NCBI RefSeq assembly: GCF_900091855.1
Contig: NZ_FMCH01000388.1
Span: forward strand, 1 to 64,000
Source: Streptomyces sp. DvalAA-14
Lineage (GTDB): Bacteria; Actinomycetota; Actinomycetes; Streptomycetales; Streptomycetaceae
Length of the DNA stretch: 64,000 nt
Reading direction: 5' to 3'
Both the position numbers and the translations under genes were made by a program. The notes under the pieces were generated by a model that worked only from the letters and a program-made list of their open reading frames with translations, had not been told where the DNA came from and ran no database searches. This document shows positions 40,938 to 50,490 of this stretch, piece by piece (the first letter of the stretch is position 1; each line of letters opens with the position of its first letter).

Positions 40938-43900
40938 ATGGCCCGCATGTCCATAGCGCCGCACCATCCCCGCAAGGCCGTCGATGACCTCTTCACGACC
41001 CTCGACCCGCTCGCGTACCCCGCCCGCATGCGCGCGCTCGCCACATGGACACGGAACCAGGTCGCGGACCGCGACGGGGCCGGTGACATCCGGCCGCTGC
41101 TGGACGAGTTGGACACGCGGGGGCCGTTCGGTCGCAGGCTCGCCGTCGTCGCGGCGGTCATCGCAGGGGACACCGGCTTTCTGGAGGCCCGGCTCGCGGA
41201 CCCCGACGCCACCGTCCGTGGCCACGCGCTCAAGTCCACCCTCCACCTGCCGATCAGCGACGCCGCCCTGGAACGGGCGATGGACGACGCCCCGGAGGCC
41301 GTACGCCGCCAGATCGCCACCGTGGTCGTCGCCGGCGGACGGACCGATCTCGCCGAGCGGCTGATCGTGCCTGTACGTGAGCAGTGGGGCGACGCGGAAG
41401 CCGCACGGCTGCTGCCGGGGTGCGGAGCCGAGGCCGTGGAGCGGCTGCTTCCGGGGCTCTTCCTGGCGGTCGCACGCTGGCGTGCGCTGGGCCGCCGCTA
41501 CCCGGATCTGGTGCTCGACGAGGCCGCGCGTCAGCTCGCCGACCTGCCCGAAACGGCGCGCACGGACTGGTGGCGGCGCAACGCGGACATCTTCCCGGCC
41601 GCGGTCGAAGCCCGACCGCTGCGCGTCCTGGAACTGCTGGAACGGCACTGCCCTGCACACCTTCCCGGACCCGTGAGCGACTGCCTCGGCCACCTGCTGA
41701 AAGCGGCCCCAGGACGGACGATCGGTCTGATCACGGCGCCGGCACCTCTCGTCCCCGACACACGCGGACTGGTGTCCCGGACCGCCCTGAGCCGTCTCGC
41801 CCGGCAGGCACCGCCGGAACTCGTCGACCTCGGCCGGGCCTTGAGTCACACCCCCGAGTTCCTCGCACAGGTGCTCCGCGCGCTGCCGCCGTGCCGGCGC
41901 GAGGGCTTCTACGACGCGGTGACCGCGGGCCAGGACCTCATCCACAGCACCCTCAGCAGCAGCCTTCTCGACGCACTGCCCCGCCGTCGGGCGCAGACCG
42001 AGGCGCGGCGGATGGCCACGCAGGCCGCCGAGCGCGGTGCGTCCTGGGACACCGTGCTGTCCGCCGTCTCCTACGTGCCCGTCGCCGAGGCGCGGCCGCG
42101 ACTGATCGCCGCCACCCGCCGTCCCGCGGCGGAGGACCGGGCGCTGGCGTATCCGCTGCTGATCCGCAACGCGGCCAGATCCGGGGAGGCCGCCGCGATC
42201 GCGACCCTCCTGGACGACCTGCAGCGGCTCCGCAACGAGCAGGAACCCGTGCGGTCGCCCGCGCTCACCGCACTCTCGGAGGTCCCGCCAGGGCTCTTCG
42301 CGGGCGTGGACACCGCCCTGCTCGACCGCATCGCCACCGATGCCGTCGAAGCGCGGGACAGCTCCTGGCGGACCCGGCAGGCCCTGTCGAAGTTGGCCCT
42401 GGCGATGCTGCGCGAACACGCTGTGAGCGGTGAACGGCCGCTGGTGGGATGGGCCTTGGCCACCTTGACGCAACTGTCCGGGCACACCGGAGGCGCCAAC
42501 CTGGGCCGTCTGGACACCACTTTGCGCCGTGGGCAGGAGTTCCAGGTCTTCGAGGCGCTCCGGCCGTGGCTGGAGGCAGGCGCCGACAAAGTCGACCACT
42601 CGCTGACCTTCGCGCTCGCCCGGGCTCTCGGGCGCCGCGCCCGCCATATGCCGGAGCTGCAGGAACTCCTCTGGCAGGCGGTCCAGTTCGGCAACGACTC
42701 CACGGTGATCCGGGCGGTGGACCTGTGGCTCGACGATCCCGCGACGAGGGACGAGCGGGCCGTCCGGGTGCTGGAACCCGAACCTTCGGCCGCGGTACTT
42801 CACCCCGTGTTGCGGGTCCTGACGCGGCGCCGCACGGATTGGCTGGACGTGCTCCTCGCCGACAGGCCGCCGTACGGTCGTTTCGTCACCCCAGGCACCC
42901 GCTGGATCCCGCCCATCGACGGCATCCGCGCCTGGCTGCCGCGCCAACAGGCCGCTGTCGCAAGGCTGCTGGCCCGGGCGGCGGGTGACGTCTCACTGCC
43001 CAGGCAAGCGCGCGCCGGATACATCCGCAGCGCCGCCGGAATCCCCGAGCTGGGCTTCCAGGTCGTCGCCGGACACCTCGATTCCCCGGACACGGTCCTT
43101 GCCGAAGCCGCCTTGGGGGCCCTGGCGTGGACGGACCGCCCCGCCGAAGCGCTGCCGCTGCTGCTCGCGCACGTCGCGGACGAACGGGCGAGGGTCGCGA
43201 TCTACGCGGCCACCCGGGTGACCGCGTTCGTCGCCCCGTCCCAGCTGGAGACGGTCCTGCGCGCCGCGCTGCTGCCCGGACAGGACGGCACGCCCGCCCC
43301 GGCGGCCAAAGTCACCAGCCGCAAGGAACTCATCCGGCTCGCCGCCTCCCGGCTGCCCGTCGGCAGCGCCGGCGCCATCCTCGCCGAGGCCTTCGCCCTA
43401 CCCGGTCAGCACCCCGACGTGCGGGCGGCCTGCGTTCCCGTCGCCGCCGAGCTGCTGCGTTCCCCGGCGGCCTGGTCGTTGCTGGAGGGGGCCGCCGGCG
43501 GCCCGCCCGTCACCCAGGCCGCGGTCCTGCGGATCCAGCCGTACGAACTCCAGCCCGGTGACCGGGCCCGCTACGCCCGCCTGGTGGGTGAGGTCTCGGG
43601 GAGCAGCGACGCGGAGACCGCCGATACCGCGACGGGTCTGCTCGCACGCTGGTCGCCGTGGTACCCCGAAGCCGTACCGCTCCTGCTGGCCCGCACCGTC
43701 GACCTGGACAACCGCTCGTCCTGGCGGGCGGCGGCGGACGGACTGGTGGCGCTGACCGCCTCGGCCGACGGCGCGGGGCCGCTGCTGGAGGCGTTGGCCG
43801 AACTCGTCACCGCCGAAGCGGAATCCCCCGCCCACCACCTGGACGCGGAGGCCGACCGGGACCGGCCCGCGCGGCAGCGGACAAGCCACCTGGTCGCGCG

Positions 43901-44369
43901 GCTGTCGTCGTCGGTACTGGTGCGGCAGGCCAAGACATCGCGAGCGGCGGCCCTCCGGGCATCCGAACTCCTCATCGCAAACGATGACTTCCGGTCCCTG
44001 GGTACGCATCTGGCCGCCGTAGCCCTCGATTTCGATGCGCGGCCGGTCGAAGTGCTCGACGCACTGGACCATCTGGCAGCCCTCCACGCCGACCGGCCGG
44101 CCCTGGCCATTCGCACCGCGGAGACCCTCCGCCACCGGCTCACCACCGCCCGCCGCCCCGGCGACCCGCTCGTCCTACTGAGCGCGGTCGACCGGCTCAC
44201 CGCGAACGCCCGCTACGCCGATGGTCTGTTGGCCGTCGCCATCACCCAGGCGCTGGGCCCACGCACCGGCTGGCCGCAGGAGTGGCGTACTCAGCTGCGC
44301 GCCCTGCGCCGCCACGCGCACCCCGATGTCCGCGACGCGGCACTGGCGTTGACGACGGCGGTGGAGTAA
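40938..44369 (+). CDS. Very large HEAT-like repeat protein
   Basis: A 1,143-residue protein composed almost entirely of paired amphipathic helices. HEAT-like units are evident, such as DPDATVRGHALKSTLHLPISDAALERAM, LAEAALGALAWTDRPAEALPLLLAHVADERARVAIYAATR and HPDVRDAALALTTAVE. There is no signal peptide, membrane span or enzymatic motif. It would form a long solenoid scaffold for protein or nucleic-acid binding. ATG 40938 or the ATG three codons later could start translation. It stands alone, with accessory genes around it. Confidence 0.82.
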   Translation: MARMSIAPHHPRKAVDDLFTTLDPLAYPARMRALATWTRNQVADRDGAGDIRPLLDELDTRGPFGRRLAVVAAVIAGDTGFLEARLADPDATVRGHALKSTLHLPISDAALERAMDDAPEAVRRQIATVVVAGGRTDLAERLIVPVREQWGDAEAARLLPGCGAEAVERLLPGLFLAVARWRALGRRYPDLVLDEAARQLADLPETARTDWWRRNADIFPAAVEARPLRVLELLERHCPAHLPGPVSDCLGHLLKAAPGRTIGLITAPAPLVPDTRGLVSRTALSRLARQAPPELVDLGRALSHTPEFLAQVLRALPPCRREGFYDAVTAGQDLIHSTLSSSLLDALPRRRAQTEARRMATQAAERGASWDTVLSAVSYVPVAEARPRLIAATRRPAAEDRALAYPLLIRNAARSGEAAAIATLLDDLQRLRNEQEPVRSPALTALSEVPPGLFAGVDTALLDRIATDAVEARDSSWRTRQALSKLALAMLREHAVSGERPLVGWALATLTQLSGHTGGANLGRLDTTLRRGQEFQVFEALRPWLEAGADKVDHSLTFALARALGRRARHMPELQELLWQAVQFGNDSTVIRAVDLWLDDPATRDERAVRVLEPEPSAAVLHPVLRVLTRRRTDWLDVLLADRPPYGRFVTPGTRWIPPIDGIRAWLPRQQAAVARLLARAAGDVSLPRQARAGYIRSAAGIPELGFQVVAGHLDSPDTVLAEAALGALAWTDRPAEALPLLLAHVADERARVAIYAATRVTAFVAPSQLETVLRAALLPGQDGTPAPAAKVTSRKELIRLAASRLPVGSAGAILAEAFALPGQHPDVRAACVPVAAELLRSPAAWSLLEGAAGGPPVTQAAVLRIQPYELQPGDRARYARLVGEVSGSSDAETADTATGLLARWSPWYPEAVPLLLARTVDLDNRSSWRAAADGLVALTASADGAGPLLEALAELVTAEAESPAHHLDAEADRDRPARQRTSHLVARLSSSVLVRQAKTSRAAALRASELLIANDDFRSLGTHLAAVALDFDARPVEVLDALDHLAALHADRPALAIRTAETLRHRLTTARRPGDPLVLLSAVDRLTANARYADGLLAVAITQALGPRTGWPQEWRTQLRALRRHAHPDVRDAALALTTAVE

Positions 44370-44500
44370 CGAAAGAGCCGGGAAGCGCCGGCGGGCGGCG
44401 GCCCCGCATCCGCGTCGGCCCCTCCGATTCCCCACGGACGGAGCCAACACCGGGAGATAACGGTCAGCCGACGAACGAGCGGGTCGGCGGAGAGGAACCC

Positions 44501-45136
44501 ATGAGTGTCACCGGCTTCTGGATCGTCGGCGTGCTGCCGGACGCGGATGTCGCCCGCGTCCGGCGGGTGTTCCCCGGTCATACACCAGGGACGCCGACCG
44601 CGGCGCCGTGGCCCGGCCGCCTGGACTGGTGGTATGGGCGAAGCGCGGCGGAGACGTTCTTCGAACCGACCCCCCACGGACCCAGGCCGACAGACGACGC
44701 CCTGCGCTGGCAGGAGTGCGTCGACGTCATGCGCCCGGTCGATGAGTCGGCCGAAGAGGTGAGGGACGAACTCATGGCCCTGGTGCCCCAGCAGGAGGGC
44801 GCCGGACTCTTCTGTGCCGCAGCCCGAAAGGGAGACCCGTTCGCGCCCCTCGGCTACGCCCTCGGTCCGGAGCGGATGCTGCGGCTTCCCGGCGCATGCG
44901 GTGAATTCCTGCTCGACGCCTCGGAGGTCCGCGCAGCGCTGCCCGCGGCCGAAGCGGCCCTCGACCTGTCACGGGAAAGCCGCTCGACGGTCATCGACCG
45001 CGTCCGCGACTGGACGACCGCAATGGCCGACGCCTCCGGCCACAACGCGGACGACCTGATCGACGGCCCGCTGCGCGTCCTTCGCCATGCCGGTCAGCAG
45101 GGGCTCGGCGCCGTAGGCATGACCCGCTGGTACTGA
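44501..45136 (+). CDS. Hypothetical protein
   Basis: A 211-residue product from ATG 44501 with GAGAGGA upstream; the frame is open to 44282 but that part overlaps the HEAT gene end and lacks a start signal. It begins MSVTGFWIVGVLPDADVARVRRVFPG and contains DWWYGRSAAETFFEPTP and EFLLDASEVRAALPAAEAAL. It is soluble, mixed alpha/beta, with no recognised domain. It is probably expressed separately or by read-through from the HEAT gene 131 bases upstream. Confidence 0.65.
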   Translation: MSVTGFWIVGVLPDADVARVRRVFPGHTPGTPTAAPWPGRLDWWYGRSAAETFFEPTPHGPRPTDDALRWQECVDVMRPVDESAEEVRDELMALVPQQEGAGLFCAAARKGDPFAPLGYALGPERMLRLPGACGEFLLDASEVRAALPAAEAALDLSRESRSTVIDRVRDWTTAMADASGHNADDLIDGPLRVLRHAGQQGLGAVGMTRWY

Positions 45137-45164
45137 CGCGTACCGGCCGCGACCGGAAAGCGTC

Positions 45165-45213
45165 CGGTCTCCCGCCTCGGTCTCCCGTCTCCCGTCTCCG
45201 GTCTCCTGTCTCC
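45165..45213. repeat. GTCTCC-type short tandem repeat
   Basis: About six imperfect 6-8 bp units based on GTCTCC/GTCTCCC in the convergent intergenic gap; a likely slippage-prone microsatellite. Confidence 0.75.
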
Positions 45214-45391
45214 GGGCGGTACCGGGGGTGGCGAGACCGCGGTCGGTCTTCGGCGCCCCAGGCGTCGCCCACGTACAGGGCTGCTTGCCGCGGCGTGGGC
45301 GCGATGAGAGGTCCGGGTGCGAAGAACTCTCGCCGCTCGTACGGGGATTGCCGAAGTGGGCTTACCGCCGCCGAGCGGCCGGAGCGTAGCC

Positions 45392-45421
45392 GGGGACCGC
45401 GACTTCGGCGTCGCGGTCCCC
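45392..45421. terminator. 12-bp perfect hairpin with TTCGGC loop
   Basis: GGGGACCGCGAC-TTCGGC-GTCGCGGTCCCC, located between the converging hypothetical gene and PA14/FN3 gene. The UUCG-type loop makes a very stable RNA hairpin. Confidence 0.8.
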
Positions 45422-45505
45422 GCCGGCGCGGTCCTCGGCGCGGTCGCGCCGCAGCGCATCAACAGGCGGACGTGTGCGGCTCAGCAGTGGCAACAGCCCT
45501 CGCGC

Positions 45506-47299
45506 TCACAGTGTGGCGCCGTAGGCTCGCGCGCCATGCGTCACGGCGGCGGTGGTGCCGTCGGCACGGACTCCGCTGATCCGGAAGTAGGTCGTATCAC
45601 CGCGGACCATCGACAGGCCCGTCCGGTAGTCGGGGCCTTTCGAGCCCGCAACGGTCTTGTAGGGTACGTAAGTTTGGGTGGACGCGTTCCATTTGTCCAT
45701 TCGGTACTCGACGATGCCGGCGCAGAGGGGTGCGTCGTCGCACGTCCACTGCACGTATCCGAGGTTGCCTATCGTGTCGGGGTTGACGATGGTGAGCGGG
45801 CCGGTTTCCTCGCCGCGGGCGTCGTCCGGCCGGTTGTCCGGCTCGGTGACGGTGACGGTGGGGGCGTCGGCCCAGGCGACGTGGTTGGCCCACGGGTCGA
45901 CCGCCACGACGAAGAAGGTCACCGTCTCACCGTCCGGAGTCCCCTCGCACAGCAAGGCGTTCGGCACATCGCTGCTCTGCGACGCCCCTCCCGCGTCCTC
46001 GCACCCGGCGCTGTCGTAGGAGATGCTGCCGTCGGGGCGTTGCAGAACGCGAGCCGCGACGTAGCTCAGGCCGCTCTCGGCAGGGAGATCCCAGCTCAGT
46101 ACGACGCCGTCCGCGCGCGGAGTTGCGGTCAGGCCGGTGAGCGCGGGCGGGGGAACGCTGTCCGGGGTCACCGTGACCGGCTTCGACATCGGGGACACGT
46201 TGCCAGCCGCGTCGGTGACGACGGCGGCGTAGGTGTAGGTGGTGCCGTCGAACGACGGCATCTCGTCGACGTAGTAGTCGGGCGTTGGTGAGGCCGCCGT
46301 CACTCTGGTGATGAGCTCGGGGTGGTCGCCGAGGGCGTCGCCGGTGGAAGGGTAGAGAGCGAGGACACCGCCGTCGGCGAGCTCGTCGAAGGTGTAGGAC
46401 TGGGTCCAGCTGATCTCCAGGGAACTAGCCGTGTTCGCTCGGTGATGGACGCCGAGGGTGGGCGCCAGCGGAATGATGGTGTCGGGCGGGGTGACCGTCA
46501 GGACGGGGCCTCCCACGGAGACGTTGCGGACCTGGTCGGCGGCGCTGACGGTGTACTGGCGGGGCCTGCCGTCCTGCGGCACTTCGGGGTCGGTCCAGGT
46601 GGTCTTGTTGAGGGACCCCATGGGGATCCAGCCGGTTCCCCCGATCTGTCGGTACACCTGGTACGGGTAAGGGGCCAGGTCCATCTCCCTGTTGGCCGCC
46701 CAGGTGAGGGTGGCGGAGCCGGCGTGCTCGTCGTACACCACCTTCACGCCGGTGGGCGGGAGCGGCGCGACGTTGTCCGGGCCGGAAGCGCCAGGCGTGT
46801 AGGCGAACTTGACGGCGGCGGCGCCGGTCCAGTTGGCGTAGTCGACGCGGAGGGTGTGCGTGCCCTTGGGGATGGTCAGGCTGAGCGTCTTGGAGACGGT
46901 GGCGGTGCCGTTCTTCCACAGGTCGATCTTGCGTACGCCGTCGAGGTAGACGCGGATGCCGTCCTGGCCGGACGCGGCGAACGTGAAGGGCCCGCCGGAG
47001 CCGAAGTCGCGGTCCACGCTCCAACGCACCCCGAAGCCGTCCTTGCCGACGCCCGTCACGCCGGTCGAGTTGGTGCCCCAGTTCTCGCCGATCGCGGCGT
47101 CGCAGTCCGTGCGCTTCGCCGCACCCGAGAAGCCGGTGTTCGCGAAGAACTGCCGGGTGTAGGTGTTCGTCGCACACGGCGCCGCTGACGCCGCTGACGC
47201 GACTGACGCCGCCGAGGTGACACCCGCGACGAGACCGCCCGTCAGCGTGACCGCGATCGCCGTCGCGGCAGCCCGACGGGATCTTCCGACACTGCTCAC
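45506..47299 (-). CDS. Secreted PA14/fibronectin-III multidomain protein
   Basis: A 597-residue exported protein. GTG 47299 is chosen (AAAAGGGG upstream, followed by SSVGRSRRAAATAIAVTLTGGLVAG, a signal peptide); the longer frame adds an unlikely leader. A PA14-like domain follows at about 45-175 (FFANTGFSGAAKRTDCDAAIGENWG; QDGIRVYLDGVRKIDLWKNGT; GTHTLRVDYANWTG). Several FN3-type beta domains follow (about 180-597). PA14 domains bind glycans and FN3 repeats act as spacers, so it may be a surface or released carbohydrate-binding protein. No catalytic module is visible. Confidence 0.82.
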   Translation of the reverse strand: MSSVGRSRRAAATAIAVTLTGGLVAGVTSAASVASAASAAPCATNTYTRQFFANTGFSGAAKRTDCDAAIGENWGTNSTGVTGVGKDGFGVRWSVDRDFGSGGPFTFAASGQDGIRVYLDGVRKIDLWKNGTATVSKTLSLTIPKGTHTLRVDYANWTGAAAVKFAYTPGASGPDNVAPLPPTGVKVVYDEHAGSATLTWAANREMDLAPYPYQVYRQIGGTGWIPMGSLNKTTWTDPEVPQDGRPRQYTVSAADQVRNVSVGGPVLTVTPPDTIIPLAPTLGVHHRANTASSLEISWTQSYTFDELADGGVLALYPSTGDALGDHPELITRVTAASPTPDYYVDEMPSFDGTTYTYAAVVTDAAGNVSPMSKPVTVTPDSVPPPALTGLTATPRADGVVLSWDLPAESGLSYVAARVLQRPDGSISYDSAGCEDAGGASQSSDVPNALLCEGTPDGETVTFFVVAVDPWANHVAWADAPTVTVTEPDNRPDDARGEETGPLTIVNPDTIGNLGYVQWTCDDAPLCAGIVEYRMDKWNASTQTYVPYKTVAGSKGPDYRTGLSMVRGDTTYFRISGVRADGTTAAVTHGARAYGATL

Positions 47300-47688
47300 T
47301 GAGTCCCCTTTTGGACACGTGACTGCCCCGCGGGCAGTCGCACAAGCTGTGAGATACATGAGAGCACCCTGTGGTTGTACGACCAGGCCGTTTCCCGTCG
47401 CGATCGAGCGGATGGCCGCGCAAGTGTCAGCCCTGGGGGCTCGGCTCACCGCCGCGGGCAAGCCTGTGCTGCCGACGGTCCCGCCCAACGCCCCCTGAGT
47501 TCCTGGCCGTGGAGCAGAGACGTGCGCGATCCGTCATCGCGCCGACCATGCGCGTTACCCTGCGGTAAGCGGTCCCCCCGTTCCCCCAGGGTGACCTGCG
47601 ACACCCGCTACCTCGGACCGTCAACACCACGCCCCACGACGCAGCCCGCACGCGGTCCTCTCGCACCCGGGCCTGAAGCGACGGACCC

Positions 47689-47700
47689 TTCGTCCCGAAT
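47689..47700 (-). repeat. tRNA-Pro-derived attachment-site-like core, copy C (degenerate)
   Basis: TTCGTCCCGAAT here is identical to 57688-57699 inside the tRNA-Pro 3' fragment. The preceding bases (ACGG-ACCC versus ACGG-CCTG) are partly similar, but the T-arm is degenerate. A 12-bp match in GC-rich DNA is suggestive rather than proof. Confidence 0.35.
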
Positions 47701-47738
47701 GCCGTCGGGGCAAGATCACTAGCAGGGTGTTTGGTGTT
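47696..47738 (+). repeat. 43-bp direct repeat, copy 1
   Basis: CGAATGCCGT followed by a variable patch and AAGATCACTA, then G/C-variable bases and TTTGG. It aligns with 50533-50575 at about four positions in five. Possibly related IS ends or recombination scars. Confidence 0.5.
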
Positions 47739-47857
47739 GTCACTGGTCAGCGGGTTGGGCTGAGTGCGCCTGGGGCGGTGTCGCGGGGTCTCGGGGAGCG
47801 ATTCGGCTCCCAAATGGCTCCCAACGGTGTAGGGCCACGAAGGAGCAGCGTCGGCGC

Positions 47858-48484
47858 TCACGCAGCGGTAGCGCTCCGGTACAGCGTGAACCAGAAGGTC
47901 GGGAACGGGTTTGTGCCGGGCGTCACGTCGGTCAGCCGCCACCCAGGGAACCTGGCGCGGAGTTCGTCTGCGGTGACGCCGGAGATCGGGTCGTCAAACG
48001 ACTCGGGCCCGTACCCGAACATCAGCAGTCGTGCGCCCGCAGCGGCACGCTTCGTCAGGCCGGCGGCGTAGGCGTCGCGGCGGTGCAGCGGAATCCCGCA
48101 GTAGCAGCTCAGGTCGAAGAACAGATCGTACGGGCCGTGTAGGCCCATGTCGTCGAGCTGGGTGGCGTCCCCGCACAGCACTGTGACGTCCACTCCGGCC
48201 GCGTGGGCCTTCTCCCGAGCTTGCCGGACCGCGCGGTCGACCAGGTCGACAGCCGCGACCCGCCAGCCGTGCCGGGCCAGGTAGACCGCGTTGGTCCCGG
48301 TGCCGCAGCCGAGTTCGAGGACGTGGCCGGGTGTCAGCGCACCGGGCCCCTCTATCAGGGCCACCAGCTCGGGTGGCGTGACGCCGCTGTCCCACGGTGG
48401 CTTGCCGTCCCGGTAGTAGTCCTCCAACAGGCCGCGCACAGCCGCCTCTTGGTCGAGCTCCGCAGCTGTCCGGGTCTCATCCAT
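47858..48484 (-). CDS. Class I SAM-dependent methyltransferase (TehB/UbiE-like)
   Basis: A 208-residue methyltransferase. SAM motif I is VLELGCGTGTNAVYLA (about 55-70), followed by VAAVDLVDRAVRQAREKA (motif II acidic end) and VLCGDATQLDD. PPWDSGVTPPEL near residue 30 is typical of the TehB/thiopurine-type subgroup. GGAGGAG lies before ATG 48484; the frame open farther upstream is antisense to the TetR gene. It is divergent from the TetR regulator across a 63-base operator region, so the pair is probably a regulated detoxification unit. Confidence 0.88.
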   Translation of the reverse strand: MDETRTAAELDQEAAVRGLLEDYYRDGKPPWDSGVTPPELVALIEGPGALTPGHVLELGCGTGTNAVYLARHGWRVAAVDLVDRAVRQAREKAHAAGVDVTVLCGDATQLDDMGLHGPYDLFFDLSCYCGIPLHRRDAYAAGLTKRAAAGARLLMFGYGPESFDDPISGVTADELRARFPGWRLTDVTPGTNPFPTFWFTLYRSATAA

Positions 48485-48503
48485 CCCGACTCCTCCAAGA
48501 ATA

Positions 48504-48534
48504 TAGAGCCTAACTCTAGTGACTGACTCTAGAG
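48504..48534. promoter_or_regulatory. Operator/promoter region shared by methyltransferase and TetR genes
   Basis: An unusually A/T-rich 63-base divergent region. It contains TAGAG-CCTAA-CTCTA (48504-48518) and CTCTAGAG (48527-48534), with the half-site CTCTA repeated. These are good candidates for the TetR binding sites controlling both genes. Confidence 0.65.
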
Positions 48535-48547
48535 ATAGACTCCCGGC

Positions 48548-49210
48548 ATGGATGCGGTCAAGGGATCCGACAAGCAAAACGTCAAGCGCCCCGACAAGCG
48601 GGCCGAGCGTTCGCGGCGCACCCGCGAGAAGGTCGTCGCGGCGGCCCGGGATCTGTTCGTCGCCCAGGGGTACGGGGCGACAAGCCTCCAGGAGGTCGCG
48701 GACCGCGCTGGTGTCGCCGTGCAGACCGTGTACTTCGTCTTCCGCAACAAGCGCGCACTGTTCAACGATGTCGTCGACACGTCCATCGCCGGCGACGCCG
48801 AACCGGTCGCCACCATGGACCGCGACTGGTTCCGCGGCGCGTGCGCCGAACCCACCGCGGCCGGACAACTGCGAGCCCACGTACGGGGTGTACGCGACAT
48901 CCTTGTCCGGGTCGCCCCGATCATGCCGCTGATCGCGGCCGCCTCGGCCACCGACCCGGAGATCGCCGCCCAGTGGTCCGCCGATCCGGACCCGCGCTAC
49001 ACCGTCCAGTACGCCGCCGCGAAGGCGCTGACCTCCAAGCCCGACGTCCGCCCCGGCGTCGACACCGTCCGCGCTGCCGACCTGCTGTACGCGCTGCTCA
49101 GCCCCGAGCTGTACCTGATTTTTGTCCGCGACCGCGGCTGGTCTCCCGAGGACTGGGAGGAGTGGGCCTGCGCGGCCCTCATCGCGGACCTCTGCACTCA
49201 GCACGAGTAG
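48548..49210 (+). CDS. TetR-family regulator
   Basis: A 220-residue protein with a TetR HTH at about 22-70 (RRTREKVVAAARDLFVAQGYGATSLQEVADRAGVAVQTVYFVFRNKRAL), then a helical ligand-binding domain. It is divergent from the methyltransferase and probably represses it and itself via the CTCTA palindromes. The ligand is unknown. Confidence 0.92.
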   Translation: MDAVKGSDKQNVKRPDKRAERSRRTREKVVAAARDLFVAQGYGATSLQEVADRAGVAVQTVYFVFRNKRALFNDVVDTSIAGDAEPVATMDRDWFRGACAEPTAAGQLRAHVRGVRDILVRVAPIMPLIAAASATDPEIAAQWSADPDPRYTVQYAAAKALTSKPDVRPGVDTVRAADLLYALLSPELYLIFVRDRGWSPEDWEEWACAALIADLCTQHE

Positions 49211-49686
49211 GGATCAAAAAACCGGAAAGTGTCACAGAAATCACCAAAATCACGTGTTCGGGGCTCTGCCGATGCTCCCATCGCGGCCCATCGCATCGGA
49301 TGCAAACTCGGACGGCAGCACTATGGGGATGTTTGGTTCTGTCTTGTCCGTTTCACTTGGGGTCAGATGTCTTGCCAGGCGGGTGTGTTTTCGGGGTGAG
49401 TCGGCGGGTCATGAGGGGGATGGCTGCGATGTGGATCATGGCTTCGGATCGGTGTGGGAGGGCTTCGTAGTCGCGGGCGAGGCGGCGGTGCTGCATGAGC
49501 CGGCCGAGGGTGCGCTCGACGACCCAGCGTCGCGGGCCGCCAAGCCGATGACCTTGGCTGCGGATCCTGGTGCACCGTTTTTCACCCAACCGGGTCGGTT
49601 TCTTAATTGCCGATGTCGAGGGCGCCGATGCGCAGCGGGCTCGGGGACTCGTTTGAGACGGTCTAAGCCAGCCGCAATGGCTTCTC
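49211..49686. other. Gap holding an IS5-type transposase remnant
   Basis: Apart from the transposase fragment at 49353-49580 on the minus strand, this 476-base gap has no supported gene. Confidence 0.55.
49353..49580 (-). pseudogene. C-terminal fragment of an IS5/IS4-type transposase
   Basis: The minus frame reads RRWVVERTLGRLMQHRRL, then ARDYEALPHRSEAMIHIAAI and PLMTRRLT, the typical DDE C-terminus (with the catalytic-Glu R-W-V-V-E-R-T motif), and stops at 49353. The N-terminal two thirds and an upstream inverted repeat are missing, so the element is a dead remnant. The homology fades near 49545-49580. Confidence 0.8.
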
Positions 49687-50490
49687 GTGAGCGACTGGGA
49701 CACTGGGCGGGTGAACACAGACGCTGCGATCGGCTTTCGCTTCGGGCTGACCCCCTTGGAAAGGGTCACACCGTGGGGCGGTGAACATCCGGTGTTGCAC
49801 TGGTTCGCGCTGACTGACGGCTGGTACTGCATCGACCTCGACGGGCACGAGGTCCTGCGTTACTCCGAGCGAACTGTTCAGGCGCTGCGGAGCGATCCTG
49901 AAGCTGGCCCGCCGCACCCGTATGTGGACTACTACGTCGTCCGCTTGTGGGAGGACGTGATCGCGCTCGTGTCGGAGGCGATGGAACCAGTCCCGGAGGA
50001 TGTGGCCGATGCCGTGGAGGTCCTGCCGGACTCGGCCTGGCCGGAGACGCCGGAGGCCGAGGCCGCTTCGACCTGGCATAGCGCTGGATACCTGAACACC
50101 AGCTACCTGCGGGTCGCCCCGCGTATTCGTTGCTGGCGCAGCGTCGTCGGGGATGCTGACGCCGTGACGGTCGCCTGGGAGCAACAGGTCGATCCTGAAG
50201 GCGTCATCGAGTTCGCCGGCCCGCCCGCGGGGCGGGTGGTCATGCCGACCGGTGAGTTCCTTGCTGCGGTGACCGAACTCGACCGGTCGCTGCTGGCGGC
50301 GATGGATCAGCGGATATCGGACCTGGAGCATACGAACGTCGTGCCGCGTGTTGACGTGGACATCGGGCAGTTGCGCCGTGAGCACTTGGACCGGGCGACC
50401 TGGCTGCAGCGTGCGCGGAACCACGATCCCGGTACTGACTGGGACGCCGTACGGGAAGGCGTGCAGCAACTCCTAGACCTGGAGAAGTGA
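49687..50490 (+). CDS. DUF5984-like protein
   Basis: A 267-residue product. FRFGLTPLERVTPWGGEHPVLHWFALTDGWYCIDL at the N-terminus and PTGEFLAAVTELDRSLLAAMDQRI near residue 190 match the DUF5984 family. These are soluble actinobacterial proteins of unknown function, frequently in accessory regions. GTG 49687 or GTG 49711 (closer to the conserved block) may be the start. It follows the IS remnant and is probably part of the mobile or accessory patch. Confidence 0.78.
   Translation: MSDWDTGRVNTDAAIGFRFGLTPLERVTPWGGEHPVLHWFALTDGWYCIDLDGHEVLRYSERTVQALRSDPEAGPPHPYVDYYVVRLWEDVIALVSEAMEPVPEDVADAVEVLPDSAWPETPEAEAASTWHSAGYLNTSYLRVAPRIRCWRSVVGDADAVTVAWEQQVDPEGVIEFAGPPAGRVVMPTGEFLAAVTELDRSLLAAMDQRISDLEHTNVVPRVDVDIGQLRREHLDRATWLQRARNHDPGTDWDAVREGVQQLLDLEK

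Larger units (their letters stand above)
45137..45505. other. Convergent gap with tandem repeat and terminator hairpin
   Basis: A 369-base gap between converging genes. It holds the GTCTCC-type tandem repeat (45165-45213) and a 12-bp hairpin (45392-45421). No supported ORF. Confidence 0.6.
47300..47857. other. Gap with tRNA-like and IS-end-like fragments
   Basis: About 560 bases without a supported gene. It contains a possible tRNA-Pro anticodon-loop remnant (47689-47700), one copy of a roughly 43-bp direct repeat (47696-47738, other copy at 50533-50575), and two close copies of GGCTCCCAA (around 47802-47825). Confidence 0.5.

Noticed and set aside
40581-42947. 788-codon minus-strand open frame over the HEAT-like gene
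   Set aside because: The plus-strand product has regular helical repeats and a plausible start; the minus frame is shadow.
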